Below are positions 42,279 to 51,283 of a DNA stretch of 64,000 bases, in pieces. The position numbers and the translations under genes are program-made. The stretch is from Cognatishimia sp. MH4019 (lineage in GTDB: Bacteria; Pseudomonadota; Alphaproteobacteria; Rhodobacterales; Rhodobacteraceae), in assembly GCF_020177595.1 (NCBI RefSeq), contig NZ_JAHTBL010000004.1, positions 62,001 through 126,000 of the forward strand, read 5' to 3'. The notes under the pieces are model-generated. The model saw nothing but the letters and a program-made list of their open reading frames with translations, made no database searches and had not been told where the DNA came from. The first letter of the stretch is position 1. Each line of letters starts with the position of its first letter.

Positions 42279-43454
42279 ATGACCAATGTCGTAATCGCCT
42301 CCGCAGCCCGGACGGCTGTTGGAAGTTTTGGCGGATCATTCGCCAACACGCCTGCCCATGACCTCGGCGCAGCCGTGCTTGAGGAAATCGTTGCCCGCGC
42401 CGGCATCGAAAAAGGTGAGGTTTCCGAGACGATCCTCGGTCAGGTTCTGACAGCCGCGCAAGGGCAGAACCCTGCGCGCCAGGCCCACATCAACGCTGGT
42501 CTTCCGCAAGAAAGCGCGGCTTGGTCGCTGAACCAGGTCTGCGGCTCTGGCTTGCGCGCCGTGGCTTTGGCCGCTCAGCACATCCAACTGGGTGACGCCG
42601 ACATTGTGGCAGCAGGTGGTCAGGAAAACATGACCCTCAGCCCCCACGCCGCACATCTTCGCGCCGGTCACAAAATGGGCGACGTCAAATACATCGACAC
42701 CATGATCCGCGACGGTCTGTGGGACGCGTTCAATGGCTACCACATGGGTCAAACCGCCGAGAACGTTGCCGAAAAATGGCAGATCAGCCGTGAGCAGCAA
42801 GACGAATTCGCCGTTGCATCGCAAAACAAAGCCGAAGCCGCACAGAAGGCTGGCAAGTTTGACGACGAAGTTACAGCCTTTACCGTGAAGACCCGCAAAG
42901 GCGACATCGTTGTCGATAAAGACGAATACATCCGCCACGGCGCAACGATGGAAGCGATGCAGAAACTGCGCCCGGCTTTCACCAAAGACGGCTCGGTCAC
43001 GGCGGCCAACGCTTCCGGTCTGAACGACGGTGCTGCCGGTGCCTTGCTGATGTCGGCTGACAATGCAGAAAAGCGTGGCATCAAGCCGCTCGCGCGCATC
43101 GCCTCCTACGCAACGGCTGGTCTGGACCCATCGATCATGGGCGTCGGCCCGATCTATGCATCCCGCAAAGCGCTGGAAAAGGCGGGCTGGAAGGCAGAAG
43201 ACCTTGATCTGGTCGAAGCCAATGAAGCCTTCGCCGCGCAGGCCTGCGCCGTGAACAAGGATATGGGCTGGAACCCCGAGATCGTGAACGTCAACGGCGG
43301 CGCGATTGCCATCGGCCACCCGATCGGTGCCTCCGGCGCGCGCATCCTGAACACGCTGCTGCACGAAATGGTGCGCCGCGACGCCAAGAAAGGCCTCGCC
43401 ACGCTGTGCATTGGCGGCGGCATGGGCGTTGCCATGTGCCTCGAGCGCGACTGA
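42279..43454 (+). CDS. phaA: Acetyl-CoA C-acetyltransferase (beta-ketothiolase)
   Basis: Condenses two acetyl-CoA to acetoacetyl-CoA, first step of polyhydroxybutyrate synthesis; 391 aa. Active-site Cys in [13 protein letters not shown] (near residue 88), His in [17 protein letters not shown] (about 347) and the second Cys in [10 protein letters not shown] (about 377) are all present. AGAGG precedes the ATG by 8 bases. phaB follows, with a hairpin between that may reduce read-through. The phaC/P/R genes are not in the window. Confidence 0.96.
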   Translation: MTNVVIASAARTAVGSFGGSFANTPAHDLGAAVLEEIVARAGIEKGEVSETILGQVLTAAQGQNPARQAHINAGLPQESAAWSLNQVCGSGLRAVALAAQHIQLGDADIVAAGGQENMTLSPHAAHLRAGHKMGDVKYIDTMIRDGLWDAFNGYHMGQTAENVAEKWQISREQQDEFAVASQNKAEAAQKAGKFDDEVTAFTVKTRKGDIVVDKDEYIRHGATMEAMQKLRPAFTKDGSVTAANASGLNDGAAGALLMSADNAEKRGIKPLARIASYATAGLDPSIMGVGPIYASRKALEKAGWKAEDLDLVEANEAFAAQACAVNKDMGWNPEIVNVNGGAIAIGHPIGASGARILNTLLHEMVRRDAKKGLATLCIGGGMGVAMCLERD

Positions 43455-43461
43455 TCCAGAC

Positions 43462-43491
43462 GGGCGGCTGTAACGGCCGCCCCTACTTTTT
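43462..43491 (+). terminator. Hairpin between phaA and phaB (partial terminator)
   Basis: GGGCGGC, a 7-base loop, GCCGCCC, then CTACTTTTT, 8 bp after the phaA stop. It may attenuate transcription into phaB or process the message. Confidence 0.6.
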
Positions 43492-43552
43492 CCATGACCG
43501 GGCCGCCTTCAAAAATCCCGGCATTTCTGACTGAACGAATGAGGAGACCCCA

Positions 43553-44278
43553 ATGTCCCGTGTAGCCCTAGTGACCGGCGGAAGCCGTGGTATCGGCGAA
43601 GCTATTTCCAAGAAACTGAAAGCCGATGGGTACACCGTTGCCGCGACCTACGCTGGCAATGACGAAGCCGCCGCAAAATTCACCGAAGAGACAGGCATCG
43701 CAACCTACAAGTGGAATGTCGCCGATTATGATGCGTCCGCCGAAGGTCTGGCCAAGGTGGAGGCAGACCTCGGCCCCATCGAAGTGGTCGTCGCCAATGC
43801 GGGCATCACCCGTGACGCGCCGTTCCACCGCATGAGCCCCGAGCAGTGGAACGAGGTTATCGGCACCAACCTTACCGGCGTCTTCAACACTGTTCACCCT
43901 GTCTGGAACGGCATGCGCGAGCGTGGCTTTGGCCGTGTCGTTGTCATCTCGTCGATCAACGGTCAGAAAGGCCAGTTCGGTCAGGTCAACTATGCGGCGA
44001 CGAAAGCGGGCGATCTGGGCATCGTCAAAAGCCTTGCCCAGGAAGGTGCCGCCAAAGGCATTACAGCCAATGCGGTTTGCCCCGGCTATATCGGCACCGA
44101 AATGGTCCGCGCCATTCCCGAGAAGGTCTTGAATGAAAAAATCATTCCGCAGATCCCTGCCGGTCGCCTTGGCGAGCCCGAGGAAATCGCGCGGTGTGTC
44201 GCCTTTCTGGTGTCGGATGATGCAGGTTTCATCAACGGCTCGACCATCTCGGCCAACGGCGCGCAGTTCTTCGTCTAA
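43553..44278 (+). CDS. phaB: Acetoacetyl-CoA reductase
   Basis: NADPH-dependent reductase making (R)-3-hydroxybutyryl-CoA for polyhydroxybutyrate; 241 aa SDR fold. It shows VTGGSRGIGEAISKKL (cofactor motif TGxxxGIG), the NAG-type VVANAGITRD and the catalytic Ser-Tyr-Lys triad (ISSINGQKGQFGQVNYAATK), which fits PhaB, as does ITRDAPFHRM. GAGGAGA lies before the start. Pairs with phaA. Confidence 0.96.
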   Translation: MSRVALVTGGSRGIGEAISKKLKADGYTVAATYAGNDEAAAKFTEETGIATYKWNVADYDASAEGLAKVEADLGPIEVVVANAGITRDAPFHRMSPEQWNEVIGTNLTGVFNTVHPVWNGMRERGFGRVVVISSINGQKGQFGQVNYAATKAGDLGIVKSLAQEGAAKGITANAVCPGYIGTEMVRAIPEKVLNEKIIPQIPAGRLGEPEEIARCVAFLVSDDAGFINGSTISANGAQFFV

Positions 44279-44296
44279 GACAGAACATCAGGATAG

Positions 44297-44329
44297 AAAA
44301 AGGGCCGGTCATGGCGACCGGCCCTTTTT
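44297..44329. terminator. Bidirectional Rho-independent terminator
   Basis: AAAAAGGGCCGGTC and GACCGGCCCTTTTT form a perfect 14-bp stem with a 5-base loop between phaB and the convergent small gene at 44364. Each strand ends in a T-run, so it can serve both genes. Confidence 0.95.
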
Positions 44330-44363
44330 ATTTGCCGTAAGGAAGGCGACTATCAAAGGGCGC

Positions 44364-44474
44364 TTACTTGCGCCGCGTGATCCAGCGCAGGCCAGCGGCA
44401 AAAACGTCGGCGCGCTCTTTATGAGCTGCGCGGATGGCGTCACGGGTGCGGGCGTTTGTCGGTGTCTCGAACAT
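44364..44474 (-). CDS. 36-residue small protein, unknown function
   Basis: A very short gene, below usual ORF cut-offs: MFETPTNARTRDAIRAAHKE, then RADVFAAGLRWITRRK. AAGGAG lies 6 bases before the ATG, and a bidirectional terminator lies beyond its stop. The charged helical start and Arg/Lys-rich end are reminiscent of short proteins found near pha genes in Rhodobacteraceae, but I cannot assign a family. The stop at 44364 is in the expected place for a discrete cistron. Confidence 0.7.
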   Translation of the reverse strand: MFETPTNARTRDAIRAAHKERADVFAAGLRWITRRK

Positions 44475-44589
44475 GGGGGGCTCCTTCTTGAGCATATGAA
44501 TTTCTGAACTGTCCCTAATATGACCCTCGCTAACAATTCTTACAAACGAGACTTCCCAACGCGTCAGTTAAGAGATATTGAACTGACGT

Positions 44590-45531
44590 ATGTCAGATCG
44601 GCTCCCCCCACTCACTGCGTTACGCGCCTTTGAAGCCGCTGCCCGGCATATGTCTTTTGCCAAAGCAGCGGCCGAGTTAAACGTCACGCCCGCAGCCCTC
44701 AGCTTCCAGATCAAGTCGCTGGAAGAGCATTTGGGCCAACCCCTGTTCATCCGATTGAACCGTGCCGTTGATCTGACCGAGGCCGGGCGCACCCTGCTTC
44801 CCGGCACATCAGACGGGTTCAATGCCCTGACGGCAGCATGGCGCGGCGCGAAACGGTTGACCGATTCCACGTCACTCACGGTGACCGCCGGCCCGGCCTT
44901 CACGGCAAAATGGCTTGCCCCGCGGCTTTACGATTTCGCCCAAGCCCACCCTGAAATTGAGTTGCGCTTTTCCGCCTCGCTTCGGATCATGGATTTCAAC
45001 CGAGACGACATCGACGTTGCAATCCGCTTTGGTTATGGCCCCGATACCGGTCTATATTCCGAACCGCTGTCGCGTGAATGGATGACACCGGTGATGACGC
45101 CTACCTTGGCGCGCGAGGTTTCGCAGCCCTCGGACCTGTTGAGAATGCCGCTTTTGCATGACGACAGCATCGCATTTCTTTCCCCACCCTGCGACTGGAA
45201 CGCGTGGTTCAACGCGGCGGGTGTTGTCGCTGATGTGACCAGCGGCCCGCGCTTCAGCCAAGCAGACCACGCGATTGACGCGGCCTTGTCGGGCGGCGGC
45301 GTTGTTCTGGCCCGGGCGTCCTTGGCCTATCAGGATATCAAGGCCGGGCGACTTGTGGCGCCACTGATGCAGGGTATCTCCTCAGAAGCCCGGTTTCGCT
45401 TTATTTGCCCGAAAGGGGCCGAAACCCGCCCGCAAGTTGCCGCTTTCAAAGCGTGGATCATGGCGCAGGCCGACGAGATCGGTGCGTTCAGCGAAGGCCG
45501 GAGCATTACACCTGTCGAAGGCATCGTATGA
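44590..45531 (+). CDS. LysR family transcriptional regulator (GcvA-like)
   Basis: A 313-aa regulator. The N-terminal HTH (about residues 5-63: LPPLTALRAFEAAARHMSFA, KAAAELNVTPAALSFQIKSL, LFIRLNRAVDLTEAG) is of the GcvA/AmpR-like subtype, followed by a periplasmic-binding-like effector domain. Its stop overlaps the start of a transporter gene (ATGA), so it probably controls an operon including that exporter, and is possibly autoregulated. Ligand unknown. Confidence 0.92.
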   Translation: MSDRLPPLTALRAFEAAARHMSFAKAAAELNVTPAALSFQIKSLEEHLGQPLFIRLNRAVDLTEAGRTLLPGTSDGFNALTAAWRGAKRLTDSTSLTVTAGPAFTAKWLAPRLYDFAQAHPEIELRFSASLRIMDFNRDDIDVAIRFGYGPDTGLYSEPLSREWMTPVMTPTLAREVSQPSDLLRMPLLHDDSIAFLSPPCDWNAWFNAAGVVADVTSGPRFSQADHAIDAALSGGGVVLARASLAYQDIKAGRLVAPLMQGISSEARFRFICPKGAETRPQVAAFKAWIMAQADEIGAFSEGRSITPVEGIV

Positions 45532-46391
45532 GCGCTCCGAAGGCGACACTGCTGGGGTTTGGTGCGATCCTGCTTTGGTCGATGCTGGCGCTTTTCACAG
45601 AAGGGTCCCGCCCTGTGCCGCCGCTTCTACTGAACGCGCTTTGCTTCACGGTCGGGGGGGTGATCGGGTTGATCTGGTTGGTGACGAAGGGCAATCCGAA
45701 ACGCCTGAAAGCGGTCCCGTTGGGTGTCTATGTTTTCGGAACGGCGGGGCTATTTGGATACCATTTTCTGTATTTTTCCGCGCTTAGAATGGCGCCGCCT
45801 GCCCAAGCCGGGCTAATTGCGTATCTTTGGCCTCTGCTCATCGTGCTGTTCTCTGGCCTCCTGCCCGGAGAATCACTGCGCACGGGTCATGTCATTGGTG
45901 CGCTGATCGGTCTGTGCGGTGCTGCCGTCATCCTTTTTGCGGATGGCATTGGCGCGGTCGATCAAGCCGCCCTTCCCGGCTACGGGCTGGCGTTACTGTG
46001 TGCGCTGACGTGGTCTGGCTATTCGGTATTTTCACGCAGGTTAGGCGACACGCCCACCGAAAGCGTCGCTGTGTTCTGCGTGACAACAGCCCTTCTGTCT
46101 GCGCTCGCACATCTCGCGCTAGAACCTACGATCTGGCCCGACGACGCCGGAAGTTGGCTTTCTGTCATTGCACTAGGCCTGGGCCCGGTCGGGCTGGCCT
46201 TCTATGTCTGGGATATCGGCGTAAAGCGCGGAAATATCCAGCTTTTGGGCGTCGCATCCTATGCGGCCCCGTTGCTGTCGACGCTCATTTTGGTGATGGC
46301 GGGGGTGGCGGAACCCACCCTATCGCTCGCCCTTGCGGCGGCGTTGATCACTGGCGGGGCAATCCTGGCTGCCCGCGCCAGTCGTCACTGA
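45528..46391 (+). CDS. DMT superfamily transporter (EamA type, possible amino acid exporter)
   Basis: A 287-aa membrane protein with ten predicted helices in two EamA repeats. It begins MSAPKATLLGFGAILLWSML, with the ALRMAPPAQAGLIAYLWPLL segment (about residues 85-104) and ALTWSGYSVFSRRLGD in the second repeat. The pattern resembles YddG-type aromatic amino acid exporters, but substrate is not proven. Translationally coupled to the LysR gene. Confidence 0.88.
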   Translation: MSAPKATLLGFGAILLWSMLALFTEGSRPVPPLLLNALCFTVGGVIGLIWLVTKGNPKRLKAVPLGVYVFGTAGLFGYHFLYFSALRMAPPAQAGLIAYLWPLLIVLFSGLLPGESLRTGHVIGALIGLCGAAVILFADGIGAVDQAALPGYGLALLCALTWSGYSVFSRRLGDTPTESVAVFCVTTALLSALAHLALEPTIWPDDAGSWLSVIALGLGPVGLAFYVWDIGVKRGNIQLLGVASYAAPLLSTLILVMAGVAEPTLSLALAAALITGGAILAARASRH

Positions 46392-46394
46392 GCC

Positions 46395-46559
46395 TTAGCT
46401 CGACAAGCGCTCAATCTGTTCCTTGAGCCGAAGTTTCTCTTTCTTGAGAGCGGCGATCTGTAGATCGTCCACCCCCGGACTTCGTTGCGCTTGTTCAACT
46501 GTCTCCGAGAGATTCTGGTGTTTCTTCCTCAGTTCCTGAACATGCGAACTTACGGACAT
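46395..46559 (-). CDS. YdcH/DUF465 family protein
   Basis: A 54-aa coiled-coil protein, too short for common ORF tracks: MSVSSHVQELRKKHQNLSET, VEQAQRSPGVDDLQIAALKK, ending EKLRLKEQIERLSS. The LKKEKLRLKEQIE ending is the DUF465 (YdcH) signature. AGAGGAG lies 8 bases before the ATG. Convergent with the transporter gene, 3 bp apart. Function unknown; the coiled coil probably dimerises. Confidence 0.82.
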   Translation of the reverse strand: MSVSSHVQELRKKHQNLSETVEQAQRSPGVDDLQIAALKKEKLRLKEQIERLSS

Positions 46560-46663
46560 AGGCAAACTCCTCTCTGTTGGTTGTGTTTATAGTCCACCAC
46601 GCAAAAAGGTTAATGTCACGCCGCAGGTGCAGCATAAGACATCTCTCGCCCAGTGGATGCTTA

Positions 46664-47386
46664 TCAGATGGGCAGTGCGGCGGCGTCTCGCAAGACTGCG
46701 CGGACCTCTGGTCGATAGCTTTCGCCGTCCTGCGCGTGTGTGTCGCCCTCATGCAGAATCAGCGGTGCGCGCAGGACAAACGGCGTGCGCCCACCTTTGC
46801 GGGCCTGCACGAGTGCCAGATGTGCGTCTTTGCCAGCGCGCGGGGCAAGAGGCAAAACGCGGATCGACCCAAGGCGGGCATCCATCGCGGACAACACATC
46901 CGGCAGCCGATCCGCGTTCTGGATCATTGTCAGATAGCCTTTGGGTTTGAGCCTGCGAATGGCGGCGTCGACCCAGGCAAAAAGCGGCGTTTCTTCGGTG
47001 AGGGCCGCCTCGCGCCCTGCATCTCGCGCGGCAGAACGATCGGACGCGCGGTAATAGGGCGGGTTCGCCATCACGTGATCAAAGCTTTTCTGGCGCAGCA
47101 AGTCGGGCATATGCGCCAGATCGCCGTGCAACGCATGTAGCCCGTTCTGCTGAGCAAGCGCCACGTAATCGGCCTGCCGCTCCAGCCCGGTGACGTCGAC
47201 CGTGACGCGAGCCTTAAGGCACAGGCTGGCGACGCCTGCGCCGCAGCCCAGCTCCAGCACCGATTGGCCATCTTTGGCGGGCACGGCCGCAGCCATCAAA
47301 ACCGCATCAATGCCGGACCGAAAGCCTTTCGCCGGTTGGTAGGCCTGAACCCGTCCACCTAGAAAAGCGTCCTGCGTCAGGCTCAT
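46664..47386 (-). CDS. trmN6: tRNA1(Val) (adenine-N6)-methyltransferase-like protein
   Basis: A 240-aa SAM-dependent N6-adenine methyltransferase. It starts MSLTQDAFLGGRVQAYQPAK with GFRSGIDAVLMAA, motif I VLELGCGAGVASLCL (about residues 45-59) and the catalytic NPPYY (about 107-111), matching TrmN6/YfiC, which modifies A37 of tRNA-Val. Its start overlaps the DUF2007 stop by ATGA, so translation is coupled. Confidence 0.87.
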   Translation of the reverse strand: MSLTQDAFLGGRVQAYQPAKGFRSGIDAVLMAAAVPAKDGQSVLELGCGAGVASLCLKARVTVDVTGLERQADYVALAQQNGLHALHGDLAHMPDLLRQKSFDHVMANPPYYRASDRSAARDAGREAALTEETPLFAWVDAAIRRLKPKGYLTMIQNADRLPDVLSAMDARLGSIRVLPLAPRAGKDAHLALVQARKGGRTPFVLRAPLILHEGDTHAQDGESYRPEVRAVLRDAAALPI

Positions 47387-47598
47387 TCCGAGACGTGGAT
47401 ATCGTTGTCGCGCATCACGCTTGAGGCGATGAACCAATCAGCCTCGCGCACCATCAGGCGGCGCGGCATGATGCCGATGGAGCCTTCAAGCACGCTCATA
47501 TTCGCGTCCATCGTAAAGCTCTGAATGCCTTCGCCGGACAGAAGTGCCGTCGCGAAGGCGATGATTGTCGGATCATTGGTGCGCAAAAGCTCTTTCAT
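47383..47598 (-). CDS. DUF2007 family protein
   Basis: A 71-aa protein: MKELLRTNDPTIIAFATALL, then SGEGIQSFTMDANMSVLEGS and IGIMPRRLMVREADWFIAS. This matches the DUF2007 (putative signal-transducing, DUF2007-like) fold, which has an RTND start and a PRRLMV motif. Start placed at 47598; it overlaps the trmN6 gene by 4 bp. Function unknown. Confidence 0.85.
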   Translation of the reverse strand: MKELLRTNDPTIIAFATALLSGEGIQSFTMDANMSVLEGSIGIMPRRLMVREADWFIASSVMRDNDIHVSE

Positions 47599-47663
47599 GC
47601 CATAGACGTAAGGGGCCTGCGCAGCTATGTCGAGGCGCAGAGACACGAACTGACGGAGCGGTG

Positions 47664-48665
47664 ATGAGCTTGGATCAAGCGGCAACCAAACCCCATGAAC
47701 GCCTGAGCGCCGATCTGGTTGATGAAATGACCGCGGTGAACGCACTGATCCGCGACCGGATGGCGTCTGAACACGCCCCGCGCATCCCCGAAGTGACGGC
47801 CCATTTGGTGGAAGCCGGGGGCAAGCGTTTGCGCCCCATGCTGACCTTGGCGGCGGCTAAAATGTGCGGCTATGGCGGGCCGTATCACGTGCATCTGGCC
47901 GCCACGGTTGAGTTCATTCACACTGCGACGCTGCTGCACGATGATGTCGTGGATGAAAGCGACAAGCGGCGCGGGCGGCCTACGGCGAACCTGCTTTGGG
48001 ACAACACATCCAGCGTGTTGGTCGGCGATTACCTGTTCGCGCGGTCCTTCCAGTTGATGGTCGAAACCGGATCGCTGCGCGTTCTAGACATTCTGGCAAA
48101 CGCGGCGGCGACGATTGCCGAAGGCGAAGTGCTTCAGCTGACAGCAGCACGGGATCTGGCGACGGATGAGGGCGTCTATCTCAAGGTCGTGCGCGGCAAG
48201 ACGGCGGCGCTTTTTTCCGCCGCGACACAAGTAGGCGGCGTGATCGCAGAGGTCGCAGAAGATCAGGTGCAGGCGCTTTATGATTATGGCGACGCGCTGG
48301 GTGTGTCGTTCCAGATCGTGGACGATCTGCTGGATTACGCAGGCGATCCGTCTGCGACTGGCAAGAATCTTGGCGATGATTTCCGCGAACGCAAGTTGAC
48401 CCTGCCAGTCATCAAGGCCGTGGCGCTCGCCGATGCAGAAGAGCGCGCGTTTTGGGCGCGCACCATCGAGAAAGGCGATCAGCGGGACGGCGATCTGGAA
48501 CATGCGATGGCCTTGATGGCCAAGCATGACACGCTGGAGGCGACGCGTCAGGATGCGCTTGCTTGGGCTGGGAAAGCCAAAGCCGCAATGGCCAAACTGC
48601 CCGAGACGGAACTGCGCATGATGCTTCTTGATCTGGCCGACTACGTCGTCGCGCGGGTCAGCTAA
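47664..48665 (+). CDS. Polyprenyl diphosphate synthase (quinone side chain)
   Basis: A 333-aa trans-prenyltransferase of the octa/decaprenyl type. Both aspartate-rich motifs are intact: [15 protein letters not shown] (about residues 93-107) and [12 protein letters not shown] (about 218-229). Its chain length is not readable from sequence; the size suits ubiquinone-side-chain synthase (IspB/DPS-like). Start chosen at [20 protein letters not shown]. Its 3' end overlaps ispE by 8 bp on the other strand. Confidence 0.92.
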   Translation: MSLDQAATKPHERLSADLVDEMTAVNALIRDRMASEHAPRIPEVTAHLVEAGGKRLRPMLTLAAAKMCGYGGPYHVHLAATVEFIHTATLLHDDVVDESDKRRGRPTANLLWDNTSSVLVGDYLFARSFQLMVETGSLRVLDILANAAATIAEGEVLQLTAARDLATDEGVYLKVVRGKTAALFSAATQVGGVIAEVAEDQVQALYDYGDALGVSFQIVDDLLDYAGDPSATGKNLGDDFRERKLTLPVIKAVALADAEERAFWARTIEKGDQRDGDLEHAMALMAKHDTLEATRQDALAWAGKAKAAMAKLPETELRMMLLDLADYVVARVS

Positions 48666-49476
48666 GACGGCACGGGGCGACCCACCAGCCGGGCTGATCC
48701 TGGCTGAGATCTCTGGCCTTCGCCCGCGCTTCTGCGGCAGAGGTATAAAGCGCAAAGCAAGTCGCGCCCGAGCCGGACATCGCCGCAAAAAGCCCGTCAT
48801 CAAGCCGGTCCAGAACATCAAGGATCAGCGGCGCTTGTCCAATTGCAGGCGCTTGCAGGTCGTTGCGTTGCTCTGCCAGCCATCGCGCCAAAGCGCGGGT
48901 GTCTGCGAAGGTCGGGACACCCTCCATCGGCGCATTGTCTTTGTGTTTCAATGCGTTGAAGACTGCAGGAGTTGGCACATCCACACCAGGATTGACCAGC
49001 ACTGCATGGGTTTCCGGTAGGGGCGCGACGGGGGTCAGTAGATCGCCAACACCTTGCATGCGTAACGCCATCGGGTGCAGGCAAACCGGCACGTCAGCGC
49101 CCAATGTGACGGTGCTGTCGGGTAGCGGCACCTCCCACAGCTCAGACAAAGCGCGCAAGGTCGCCGCCGCATCTGAAGAGCCGCCACCGATCCCCGCCGC
49201 TGCAGGGAGATGTTTGTCGAGCGTGATATGCGCCATGCCGTTCGGATCAAGAAACCGCGCGGCTTTCAAAACCAGATTGCTGTCATCCGTGGGTACACCT
49301 TTAGCGCGCGGGCCGGTCACCGTAAGCGACAAAGCCGCATCAAACGCCACTGTAACGAGGTCCCCGATATCTGCAAAACACACAAGGCTATCCAGCAAGT
49401 GGTAGCCATCGGTGCGTTGACCTGTGACGTGAAGCGTCAGGTTGATCTTGGCGGGCGCGAAGGCGCTAACCGTCAT
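48658..49476 (-). CDS. ispE: 4-(cytidine 5'-diphospho)-2-C-methyl-D-erythritol kinase
   Basis: GHMP kinase of the MEP isoprenoid pathway; 272 aa. It begins [20 protein letters not shown], with PAKINL as the first motif, the ATP-binding [20 protein letters not shown] (about residues 88-107) and the third GHMP motif in [15 protein letters not shown]. Its start overlaps the TPR gene end by 11 bp, so the two are likely coupled. An upstream extension lacks similarity and is excluded. Confidence 0.95.
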   Translation of the reverse strand: MTVSAFAPAKINLTLHVTGQRTDGYHLLDSLVCFADIGDLVTVAFDAALSLTVTGPRAKGVPTDDSNLVLKAARFLDPNGMAHITLDKHLPAAAGIGGGSSDAAATLRALSELWEVPLPDSTVTLGADVPVCLHPMALRMQGVGDLLTPVAPLPETHAVLVNPGVDVPTPAVFNALKHKDNAPMEGVPTFADTRALARWLAEQRNDLQAPAIGQAPLILDVLDRLDDGLFAAMSGSGATCFALYTSAAEARAKARDLSQDQPGWWVAPCRLS

Positions 49477-51175
49477 TGGCCACCCGAAGCGGCGGTGCGC
49501 CTTCTTCGTCCAAAACCACGTCCAGCCCGACTTCCAGTTTACGCCGGATGCGGTCGGGATCAGCCTCTCCATCGGTGTCCTCAGGGTCGATGAAGGAGAG
49601 GGCGCGCTTCCACTGGAACTGTGCCTCGGTCTCGCGACCCACCGCCCAATAAACATCGCCAAGGTGATCATTGACGACCGGATCGACAGGCATCAACTCA
49701 GCCGCGCGCTCCATATGGCCGACGGCTTCGTCATAGCGCCCAAGGCGGTACAGAACCCAGCCAAGACTGTCGATGATGAACCCGCTGTCGGGACGTTCGG
49801 CGGCGGCGGTCTCGATCATCTCAAGCGCTTCATCCAGCTTGATCTTCTTCTCGACAAGCGAATATCCGAGGTAGTTCAGAACCAGCGGCTGGTTGGGCCG
49901 AAGTTCCAGGGCACGGCGGAAATCAGCCTCTGCGTTGTCCCAATCGCCAGAGCGTTCATGACTGATGCCGCGCGCGTAATGAACGAACCACAGGGCGTCG
50001 CCTTCACCGGTCAGCTCAAGGGCGCGATCATAGGCGGGAATCGCTTCTTCAAAACGCTGCAAGCCGCGCATCATGTCACCCATTGCGGTGTGCACCGCAG
50101 GTAGGTCCCCATGGCTTTTGGCAAGCTGTTGGAGCACTTCAATAGCCGCATCATCCTTACCCGCACGGCGCAGCGTGTCGGCGCGCCCGAGCTCGGCAGC
50201 GTGGAACGCTGGATGATCACGCGGAACACGGTTGTAGCTTTGCGTCGCCAGTTCATAGCGCTCTAGATCTTCGAGCATCGCAGCAGAAAGCAGGATCGCG
50301 TCTACATGATCCTCGCGCAAATACTCGGCGAGCCGGGAATAAAGCAGCGTGTATCCGGGGGCCGCATCAGTGCTCAGCACCCCGGCGACCGAAAAGAACA
50401 TCTCGGCAGCGCCATCGCCGGCATTGGTCACATGGGTAAAGGGAAGCGTCTCGCCCGCTTCAAGGCGCGCGCGGACATCACCGATGCCGGGATCTGTGTC
50501 ATTGCTGAAGAGAAGATCAAGAAGTTGCAGCGCATCGCCGTTGCGGTCCAGTTGGCTGAGCACTTCGATATGTGCCATCGCCCCGCGCCGGGTCTGGCGC
50601 AAAGGCCCCTGCTCTTCACCGGAAAAGAGCGCATCGGCCCCCTCGTAATCCCCGGCGGAGGCAAGCGCCAAAGCCTTATGATAAAAGGCGAAGCCTTGTA
50701 GACCGTTCTGCTCAGACAACTCGTCAAACCGCGCCAGTGCTTCGGTCATACGCCCACGACCCAGTTCAGCCCATGCGGTGGCAAGCCCGTCGACAAGCGG
50801 ACCGATCCGGCGACCGGCCGCGATATCATCCAGCAATTGGTCGTAGTCGCCCCGCTTGAACTGCTCGGCAGTGATCACAAGATGTGCGATCTGGCTTTCA
50901 AACCCACTCATCTGCATCTTCTGCGCAACCACATGCGCTTGCGGGACGCGGCCCAGATTGACGAAAGCGGATGTGGCGTTCTCAAGAAGGCGGGGGTTTG
51001 ATGGATCCGCGATCAACGCTTGCGCATAATATTGTGCGGCATGCTCATAGTCGCTCTGGAAGCTTGCGGCGCGCCCTGCCAGATACGCCCCGGCGATGCC
51101 GTCAGCTTTCACGGGAAGTGTCGGCATCAGCCCTAGAACCAATGCTGCGAAAATACCTGTGGTTGTCAAACGCAC
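49466..51175 (-). CDS. Exported TPR-repeat protein
   Basis: A 569-aa protein with a signal-like N-terminus ([20 protein letters not shown] ending in VKA) and around ten tetratricopeptide repeats spread over residues 30-535. Clear repeats are [39 protein letters not shown] and [18 protein letters not shown]. It is probably a periplasmic scaffold. It is upstream of and overlaps ispE; a direct functional link is unlikely. No partner known. Confidence 0.87.
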   Translation of the reverse strand: MRLTTTGIFAALVLGLMPTLPVKADGIAGAYLAGRAASFQSDYEHAAQYYAQALIADPSNPRLLENATSAFVNLGRVPQAHVVAQKMQMSGFESQIAHLVITAEQFKRGDYDQLLDDIAAGRRIGPLVDGLATAWAELGRGRMTEALARFDELSEQNGLQGFAFYHKALALASAGDYEGADALFSGEEQGPLRQTRRGAMAHIEVLSQLDRNGDALQLLDLLFSNDTDPGIGDVRARLEAGETLPFTHVTNAGDGAAEMFFSVAGVLSTDAAPGYTLLYSRLAEYLREDHVDAILLSAAMLEDLERYELATQSYNRVPRDHPAFHAAELGRADTLRRAGKDDAAIEVLQQLAKSHGDLPAVHTAMGDMMRGLQRFEEAIPAYDRALELTGEGDALWFVHYARGISHERSGDWDNAEADFRRALELRPNQPLVLNYLGYSLVEKKIKLDEALEMIETAAAERPDSGFIIDSLGWVLYRLGRYDEAVGHMERAAELMPVDPVVNDHLGDVYWAVGRETEAQFQWKRALSFIDPEDTDGEADPDRIRRKLEVGLDVVLDEEGAPPLRVANDG

Positions 51176-51252
51176 GTGATGTGCCCCCTTGCCCTTAGGC
51201 CCGTTTGGGGCCTGAACCAGAAAGGTAGCGGTGCCTGCGCCCTAAAGCAATG

Positions 51253-51276
51253 AGGGGCGACCCTTTGGCCGCCCCT
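51253..51276. other. Hairpin between ETF-QO and the TPR gene
   Basis: AGGGGCG and CGCCCCT form a 7-bp stem with a 10-base loop, shortly after the ETF-QO stop. The T-run is on the plus-strand side, where no gene ends, so it may be a weak terminator or an RNA end for the minus transcript. Confidence 0.35.
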
Positions 51277-51283
51277 TTTGCAA

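Noticed and set aside
44309-44536. A 75-codon minus-strand open frame overlapping the 36-residue gene
   Set aside because: It has no ribosome site, runs through the bidirectional terminator and lacks protein-like composition; the 36-residue frame has both start and stop signals in place.
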